A stretch of DNA of 64,000 nt, taken from positions 2,666,001-2,730,000 of the forward strand of contig NZ_CP117866.1 in assembly GCF_028736035.1 (NCBI RefSeq). The letters are read 5' to 3'. The position numbers and the translations under genes were made by a program. Below are positions 57,239 to 64,000 of the stretch, piece by piece. This DNA comes from Streptomyces sp. T12 (GTDB taxonomy: Bacteria > Actinomycetota > Actinomycetes > Streptomycetales > Streptomycetaceae). A model generated the notes under the pieces. It worked only from the letters and a program-made list of their open reading frames with translations. It searched no databases and was not told the DNA's origin. Every line of letters starts with the position of its first letter. Within the stretch, counting starts at the first letter, position 1.

Positions 57239-58036
57239 TCACCATTCCAGCGCCCACGGCTTCCCCGACCCGGCGAAGTGCCCCACGTTCACGCACTCCG
57301 TCGCCCCGATCCGCATCCGCCGGACCAGCGGCTGGTGGACATGCCCGAACAGCGAGTAACGGGGACGCGTGCGGCGAATCGCCTCCAGCAGCGCCCTGCT
57401 GCCCCGCTCGAAGCGCCGCGCCACCGTGTCGTACACCAACTCCGGGACATCCGGCGGAATGTGCGTGCACAGCACGTCCACCTCCCCCACGGCCTCGATC
57501 TTCGCCGCGTACTCCTCGTCGCTGATCTCGTACGGCGTGCGCATCGGCGTCCGCAGGCCCCCGCCCACGAAGCCGAAGACCCACCCCCCGATCTCCACCC
57601 GCTCCCCGTCCAGCACCGTCGTGCCCGGCCCGGCGTACTCCGGCCACAGGGGCGGCATGTCGACATTGCCGTAGGTGGCGTACGTCGGCGTCGGGAACGC
57701 CGCGAACATCTCGGCGTACTGCTTGCGTACCGCCTTCTCGATCACCGCACCCCGGTCCGAGCCGATCCCGGCCCACAGCCGCGTCCCGAACTCCCGCGCC
57801 TCCTCGAAGCGCCGGGCGGTGCGCAGTTCCACGATGCGGTCGGCGGCCGCCACGCCGAACAGGTCGGGGAAGATGCCGCGCGAGTGGTCGGCGTAGTCCA
57901 GGAACAGCACCAGGTCGCCGAGGCAGATCAAGGCGTCGGCACCCTCGCCGGCCCTGGCCAGGTCACGGGCATTGCCGTGCACATCGCTGACCACATGTAC
58001 GCGTGTCCTGCGGTTTCCCGTCGGTGTGGGTGCCAT
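57239..58036 (-). CDS. Calcineurin-like metallophosphoesterase
   Basis: 265 residues from the ATG at 58036. Metal motifs in order: VHVVSDVHGNARD (Asp-X-His), CLGDLVLF, TYGNVDMP, VDVLCTHIPPDVPE and YSLFGHVHQPLVRR, then ECVNVGHFAGSGKPW. Substrate unknown; cytoplasmic. A -10-like TACCCT lies 8 nt before the ATG, so it may be leaderless. It diverges from the acyl-CoA ligase gene. Confidence 0.88.
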   Translation of the reverse strand: MAPTPTGNRRTRVHVVSDVHGNARDLARAGEGADALICLGDLVLFLDYADHSRGIFPDLFGVAAADRIVELRTARRFEEAREFGTRLWAGIGSDRGAVIEKAVRKQYAEMFAAFPTPTYATYGNVDMPPLWPEYAGPGTTVLDGERVEIGGWVFGFVGGGLRTPMRTPYEISDEEYAAKIEAVGEVDVLCTHIPPDVPELVYDTVARRFERGSRALLEAIRRTRPRYSLFGHVHQPLVRRMRIGATECVNVGHFAGSGKPWALEW

Positions 58037-58224
58037 GACGATCAAGGGTAGGCCTGTGCGGCATACGTGAACAGTGGCGGCCGGTCCCGCGGTTACTGGC
58101 CAGTCGTCAGACCGCTCGACTACTGTGCGCGCAGAAACACCAATCCGTGTGACGCAGCGAACATCTCGCCGGGACCCCCTGTCGAAGAAGCCATACCGGC
58201 GGGTAACGTCCGGTCGGTCCAGTC

Positions 58225-58259
58225 GTGCTCTGGATTTCAACATGTGAATTCCAGAGCAC
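58225..58259. promoter_or_regulatory. 35-bp near-palindrome upstream of the acyl-CoA ligase gene
   Basis: GTGCTCTGGATTTCA (58225-58239) and TGAATTCCAGAGCAC (58245-58259) are inverted repeats with one mismatch around ACATG. It lies 73 bp before the TTG start of the ligase gene and 188 bp from the divergent phosphoesterase start. Its symmetry and length suit an operator of a dimeric repressor or a stable leader hairpin. Confidence 0.7.
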
Positions 58260-58332
58260 TTGCCCGAGCCTTGGACCGCACCGTCGCATCACACAACGTC
58301 GTGGCGCCGGCGCCCTATGAGGAGCAGCAGTC

Positions 58333-60129
58333 TTGCGCGAGTTCAGCCTTCCGGCTTTGTACGAGGTCCCTGCGGACGGCAATCTGACCGACATCGTCCG
58401 CAGAAACGCCGCGCAGCACCCGGACGTCGCCGTCATCGCCCGCAAGGTGGGCGGTGCCTGGCAGGACGTGACGGCCACCGCCTTCCTCGCCGAGGTGCGC
58501 GCGGCCGCGAAGGGGCTCATCGCCGCCGGGGTCCAGCCGGGCGACCGGGTCGGCCTGATGTCCCGCACCCGCTACGAGTGGACCCTGCTCGACTTCGCGA
58601 TCTGGTCGGCGGGCGCGGTCACGGTGCCGGTGTACGAGACCAGCTCGCCGGAGCAGATCCAGTGGATCCTCTCCGACTCGGGCGCCACCGCCTGCGTCGT
58701 CGAGCTGGACAGCCACACGGCCGCCGTCGAGTCGGTGCGCGACCGGCTGCCCGCCCTCAAGCACGTCTGGCAGATCGAGGCCGGCGGGGTCGAGGAGCTG
58801 GGGCGGCTCGGGCAGGACATCAGCGACGCGACGGTCGAGGAGCGCAGCTCGCTGGCGAAGGCGGACGACCCGGCGACCATCGTGTACACGTCCGGGACGA
58901 CCGGCCGGCCCAAGGGCTGTGTCCTCACCCACCGCAGCTTCTTCGCCGAGTGCGGGAACATCGTGGAGCGCCTGCGGCCGCTGTTCCGCACCGGTGAGTG
59001 CTCCGTGCTGCTCTTCCTGCCGCTGGCGCACGTGTTCGGGCGGCTCGTGCAGGTCGCGCCCATGATGGCGCCGATCAAGCTGGGCACCGTCCCGGACATC
59101 AAGAACCTCACCGACGAGCTGGCCTCGTTCCGTCCGACGCTGATCCTGGGCGTCCCGCGCGTCTTCGAGAAGGTCTACAACTCGGCGCGCGCCAAGGCGC
59201 AGGCGGACGGCAAGGGCAAGATCTTCGACAAGGCCGCGGACACGGCCATCGCCTACAGCAAGGCGCTGGACACCCCGTCCGGCCCGCCCGTCGGCCTGAA
59301 GATCAAGCACAAGGTCTTCGACAAGCTCGTCTACAGCAAGCTGCGCGCGGTCCTCGGCGGCCGCGGCGAGTACGCCATCTCCGGCGGCGCCCCGCTGGGC
59401 GAGCGGCTCGGGCACTTCTTCCGCGGCATCGGCTTCACGGTCCTGGAGGGCTACGGCCTGACCGAGTCCTGCGCCGCCACCGCCTTCAACCCGTGGGACC
59501 GGCAGAAGATCGGCACGGTCGGCCAGCCGCTGCCGGGCTCGGTCGTGCGGATCGCGGACGACGGGGAGGTGCTGCTGCACGGCGAGCACCTGTTCAAGGA
59601 GTACTGGAACAACCCGGGCGCGACCGAGGAGGCGCTGGCCGACGGCTGGTTCCACACCGGTGACATCGGCACCCTCGACGAGGACGGCTACCTGAGGATC
59701 ACCGGCCGCAAGAAGGAGATCATCGTCACCGCGGGCGGCAAGAACGTCGCCCCGGCCGTGATCGAGGACCGTATCCGGGCGCACGCGCTGGTCGCGGAGT
59801 GCATGGTGGTCGGCGACGGGCGGCCGTTCGTGGGCGCGCTGGTCACCATCGACGACGAGTTCCTGGGCCGCTGGGCCACCGAGCACGGCAAACCGGCGGG
59901 CTCCACCGCGGCGTCGCTGCACGAGGACCCCGACCTGCTGGCCGCGATCCAGTCGGCGGTCGACGACGGCAACGCCGCGGTGTCGAAGGCGGAATCGGTG
60001 CGGAAGTTCCGCATTCTCTCCTCCCAGTTCACGGAGGACTCGGGCCATCTGACGCCGTCGCTGAAGCTCAAGCGCAACGTCGTGGCGAAGGACTTCGCGG
60101 ACGAGATCGAGGCGATCTACCAGAAGTAG
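58333..60129 (+). CDS. Long-chain fatty-acid-CoA ligase (FadD15-like)
   Basis: Activates fatty acids to acyl-CoA. 598 residues. ANL-family motifs: YTSGTTGRPKGCVLTH, LEGYGLTESCA, GWFHTGDIGTLDEDGYLRIT and GRKKEIIVTAGGKNVAP. TTG at 58333 with GAGGAG 9 bp upstream. Followed by convergent cholesterol oxidase. By context it matches mycobacterial FadD15, next to pimB. Chain-length preference cannot be read from sequence. Confidence 0.94.
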   Translation: MREFSLPALYEVPADGNLTDIVRRNAAQHPDVAVIARKVGGAWQDVTATAFLAEVRAAAKGLIAAGVQPGDRVGLMSRTRYEWTLLDFAIWSAGAVTVPVYETSSPEQIQWILSDSGATACVVELDSHTAAVESVRDRLPALKHVWQIEAGGVEELGRLGQDISDATVEERSSLAKADDPATIVYTSGTTGRPKGCVLTHRSFFAECGNIVERLRPLFRTGECSVLLFLPLAHVFGRLVQVAPMMAPIKLGTVPDIKNLTDELASFRPTLILGVPRVFEKVYNSARAKAQADGKGKIFDKAADTAIAYSKALDTPSGPPVGLKIKHKVFDKLVYSKLRAVLGGRGEYAISGGAPLGERLGHFFRGIGFTVLEGYGLTESCAATAFNPWDRQKIGTVGQPLPGSVVRIADDGEVLLHGEHLFKEYWNNPGATEEALADGWFHTGDIGTLDEDGYLRITGRKKEIIVTAGGKNVAPAVIEDRIRAHALVAECMVVGDGRPFVGALVTIDDEFLGRWATEHGKPAGSTAASLHEDPDLLAAIQSAVDDGNAAVSKAESVRKFRILSSQFTEDSGHLTPSLKLKRNVVAKDFADEIEAIYQK

Positions 60130-60156
60130 TACGCCCTCTTAAAAGCGGTACGACGG

Positions 60157-61815
<1,659 letters not shown>

Positions 61816-61846
61816 TTACGTTCCGCCTAGAGTCCGGGAACCCCGC

Positions 61847-62989
61847 TCACAGCAAAGCTTTGAGCTTCTCCGCCAGCAGGTCCCAGCGCCACTTCTCCTC
61901 GACCCACTCCCGGCCCCGCTCCCCCATCCGGACGCGCAGTTCAGGGTCGCCGAGGAGCGTGATGATGCGCTCGGCCGCCTCCGCCGGGGAGCCGCCCCGC
62001 ACCACCCAGCCGGTCTCCCCGTCGAGCACCGCGTCCGGTGCGCCGCCCGAGTCTCCGGCGACCACCGGCAGGCCGGTCGCCGAAGCCTCCAGGTAGACGA
62101 TGCCGAGCCCCTCCACGTCCAGCCCGCCCCGCCGAGTCCGGCACGGCATCGCGAAGACGTCGCCGGCGCCGTAGTGCGCGGGCAGCTCGGACCAGGGCAC
62201 CGGCCCGGTGAACCGGACGGAGTCGGCGACCCCCGTCTCGCGCGCCATCCGCCGCAGGTCCGCCTCGTACGGGCCGCCCCCGACGATCAGCAGCACCGCG
62301 TCCGGCTCGGCGGCCAGGATGCGCGGCATGGCCTGGATCAGGGTGTCCTGCCCCTTGCGCCGGACCAGACGGGAGACGCAGACGACCACCGGCCGGTCCG
62401 TCAGGCCCAGCCGGGCCCGGATCTCGTCGCCGCCCGATGCGGGGTGGAAGGTCTTCTCGTCGACCCCCGGCGGCAGCTGCACCATCCGCGAGGCGGCCTG
62501 CGGCGTCAGGGCGACGGCGATCCTCGACCGCGTGTACTCGCCGAGGTAGGTGATCGCGTCCGTCGACTCCCCGATCCGGCGCAGCAGCTGCCGGGCCGCG
62601 GGCAGCTGGGCCCAGCCCGCCTCGTGGCCGTGGGTCGTGGCCACCAGCCGTTCGGCACCGGCCTTGCGCAGGGCCGGCGCCATCAGGCCGAGCGGTGCCG
62701 CCGCCCCGAACCACACCGACGTGCACCCGTGCTCGCGCAGCAGCCCGACCGCCCGCCGGGTCGCCGCGGGCGTCGGCAGCAGCATCGTCGTACGGTCCCG
62801 TACGACCGTGAAGGGCTGCTCGGCGTCGAAGGCGGCGGTGGCCTCGGCGCCCTCGCGGCCGCGCTTCCAGGTGGAGGCGTAGACGACCAGCCGCTCCGGG
62901 TCGAGCCGCAGCGCCATGTTGTGCAGGAATGCCTGGATGCCGCCGGGGCGGGGCGGGAAGTCATTGGTCACGATGAGCGTCTTGTGCAT
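61847..62989 (-). CDS. GT4 glycosyltransferase (PimB-like)
   Basis: Retaining GT-B glycosyltransferase of 380 residues. N-terminus TLIVTNDFPPRPGGIQAFLH, donor-side VVVCVSRLVRRKGQDTLIQA, and the EX7E-type block GLDVEGLGIVYLEASATGLP. Resembles PimB of mycobacteria, which adds the second mannose to phosphatidylinositol mannoside from GDP-mannose. Streptomyces make such lipids. ATG at 62989. Other GT4 mannosyl- or glucosyltransferases cannot be excluded. Confidence 0.85.
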   Translation of the reverse strand: MHKTLIVTNDFPPRPGGIQAFLHNMALRLDPERLVVYASTWKRGREGAEATAAFDAEQPFTVVRDRTTMLLPTPAATRRAVGLLREHGCTSVWFGAAAPLGLMAPALRKAGAERLVATTHGHEAGWAQLPAARQLLRRIGESTDAITYLGEYTRSRIAVALTPQAASRMVQLPPGVDEKTFHPASGGDEIRARLGLTDRPVVVCVSRLVRRKGQDTLIQAMPRILAAEPDAVLLIVGGGPYEADLRRMARETGVADSVRFTGPVPWSELPAHYGAGDVFAMPCRTRRGGLDVEGLGIVYLEASATGLPVVAGDSGGAPDAVLDGETGWVVRGGSPAEAAERIITLLGDPELRVRMGERGREWVEEKWRWDLLAEKLKALL

Positions 62990-63108
62990 CGCCGCAGACC
63001 TTACCGAAGCCGCTGTTCACAGCCGGGCCACGGCCACGTGTGTGGCCCGCACACAGCTGGAGGGGACATCATGTTCCCGCACGGCGGGAGCGAACGGCAG
63101 GGGATCTG

Positions 63109-64000
63109 GTGGAGACGACGGGCACGCGGCGGTCCCTGGCGTGGCTTGTGGGGGTCTGGGGCCTGACCAGGCTGCTCCTGCTGCTCTTCGTGTTCAAGGT
63201 GTACGTCTTTCCCGGCCCGGACGTCACCAGCGACGTGTCGGTGATCTACCAGGGCTGGTACGAGGTGCTGCGCACCGGAACGTTCCCGCTCGACGACGTC
63301 ACCTGGCAGTACCCGCCCGCCGCCGCGCTCGCGATCCTCTCCCCCGCGCTGGTGTTCTGGCTGGACTACCCGTCGGCGTTCTTCGTCCTCGCCTTCTGCG
63401 CCGACCTGGCCGTGCTGCTGCTCCTGCTGTACGCGGGCCTGCGCCCGGGGCGGACGCTGCGCGGGGCCTGGGTGTGGGTGGCGGGCGTTCCGCTGCTCGG
63501 ACCGACCGTGTACGCGCGCTACGACGTGATGGTCACCGCCGTCGCCGTGGCCGCGCTGCTCGCGGGCGCCCGGCATCCGAAGGTGATGGGCGCGCTGACG
63601 GCCTTCGGGGCGATGCTGAAGGTGTGGCCGGTGCTGCTGCTGGTCGCGGCCCGCGGACGCGCCGCCTGGGGCTGGGCCGCGCTGACCGCGGGCGCCCTGT
63701 CCGCGCTGTTCGCCCTCGCCATGCCCGGCGCCTTCGCCTTCCTGACCTTCCAGCGGGACCGCGGCACCGAGGTGGAGTCGCTGGGCGCGCTGGTCTTCCA
63801 TGTGGCCCGGCACTTCGGCTGGAACGGCCAGGTGCTGCTCAACTACGGCTCGGTGGAGTTCCTCGGCCCGCACGTCGACGTCGTCAGCACGGCCGCCCTC
63901 GCCCTGAGCGGGCTCGCCTTCGGCTGGCTGCTGCTGTGGCGGCTGAGGGCGAAACGGTTCCTGTCGCACACCCTCGCGGACGCGGCCTTCGTGGCGGTGC
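63109..64000 (+). CDS. GT87 mannosyltransferase-like membrane protein (3' end outside window)
   Basis: Open frame to the window edge, at least 297 residues, from the GTG at 63109 with AGGGG upstream. Polytopic: first span AWLVGVWGLTRLLLLLFVFK, then DVTWQYPPAAALAILSPALV, VYARYDVMVTAVAVAALLAG and further helices. The Tyr-Pro-Pro loop after the first span and the ARYDV segment are typical of polyprenyl-phosphomannose-dependent GT87 (DUF2029) enzymes. It is likely to extend lipoglycans made with the PimB-like enzyme. Confidence 0.83.
   Translation, partial: METTGTRRSLAWLVGVWGLTRLLLLLFVFKVYVFPGPDVTSDVSVIYQGWYEVLRTGTFPLDDVTWQYPPAAALAILSPALVFWLDYPSAFFVLAFCADLAVLLLLLYAGLRPGRTLRGAWVWVAGVPLLGPTVYARYDVMVTAVAVAALLAGARHPKVMGALTAFGAMLKVWPVLLLVAARGRAAWGWAALTAGALSALFALAMPGAFAFLTFQRDRGTEVESLGALVFHVARHFGWNGQVLLNYGSVEFLGPHVDVVSTAALALSGLAFGWLLLWRLRAKRFLSHTLADAAFVAV

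Noticed and set aside
58315..60048. 577-residue frame opposite the acyl-CoA ligase gene
   Set aside because: Antisense shadow rich in Val/Asp/Arg/Gly with no recognisable family.

Overview
The window is chromosomal DNA from a high-GC actinomycete, almost certainly a Streptomyces. Reasons: very high GC with strong third-position GC bias, many GTG and TTG starts, a division/cell-wall (dcw) cluster without murC between ftsQ and murG, a ROK-family glkA with a DUF5304 gene just upstream, a fused anthranilate synthase behind a Trp leader peptide, and the overall gene order I recall from the ftsZ-to-glkA stretch of S. coelicolor. I see no rRNA, tRNA, CRISPR, prophage, insertion sequence or biosynthetic gene cluster. 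It is core chromosome with unusual regulatory and low-complexity sequence in places.

Layout. 1-13747 (minus strand): dcw operon, transcribed rsmH, ftsL, ftsI, murE, murF, mraY, murD, ftsW, murG, ftsQ, ftsZ (ftsZ cut by the window edge), with many 4-bp stop/start overlaps. 14146-19769 (plus): beta-carbonic anhydrase, then a MoxR ATPase / DUF58 / transglutaminase membrane cassette. 19770-20673: gene-free repetitive GC-rich DNA. 20731-23070 (minus): DUF3040 protein, SAM methyltransferase, SAV_6107-like HEPN protein. 23201-26875 (plus): an operon with a palindromic operator, a degenerate ABC ATPase, a YhgE/Pip permease and a TetR regulator, ended by a long hairpin. 27213-29418: DUF4126 membrane protein and a phytoene-desaturase-like flavoprotein. 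29469-35095 (minus): a membrane protein with a Tyr/Gln-rich tail, metF, thiE, an Rv2175c-like DNA-binding protein, a ferredoxin-reductase-like flavoprotein and a small unknown. 35152-37430 (plus): TPP riboswitch, thiO, thiS, thiG. 37549-40994: PASTA Ser/Thr kinase, endonuclease IV homologue, and a DUF4396 membrane protein under a CsoR-like copper box. 41016-48334: sulfite-oxidase-like enzyme, bacterioferritin and bacterioferritin-associated ferredoxin with an iron box, class II DAHP synthase, trp leader/attenuator and fused anthranilate synthase, D-lactate-type dehydrogenase, phosphofructokinase. 48473-58036: a NarL-type two-component system, acyltransferase, esterase, membrane protein, nuclease-like phosphoesterase, glucokinase with its DUF5304 neighbour, an ArsA-like ATPase, an SRPBCC protein and a metallophosphoesterase. 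58225-64000: a 35-bp near-palindrome, long-chain acyl-CoA ligase, cholesterol oxidase, PimB-like glycosyltransferase and the start of a GT87 mannosyltransferase.

How the parts work together. The left third builds and crosslinks septal peptidoglycan. The middle holds thiamine synthesis (thiE, thiOSG under TPP control), one-carbon metabolism (metF), and aromatic amino-acid entry (DAHP synthase next to Trp-attenuated anthranilate synthase). The right part joins glycolytic entry (glkA, pfkA) with lipid and phosphatidylinositol-mannoside-type envelope genes. The chain kinase / Rv2175c-like / DAHP synthase / acyltransferase / ArsA / SRPBCC / FadD15-like / PimB-like / GT87 matches the Mycobacterium tuberculosis Rv2175c-Rv2188c neighbourhood as I remember it, so the order is probably ancestral in Actinobacteria.

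Most noteworthy for follow-up: the Tyr/Gln-rich tail at 29469-30455, the ABC/YhgE/TetR operon with a P-loop lysine replaced by arginine, the exact palindromes at 34729-34745 and 23201-23222, the 35-bp near-palindrome at 58225-58259, the CsoR-like box on a His-rich DUF4396 protein, nine clustered C-tracts at 26884-26977, and a group of apparently leaderless genes.
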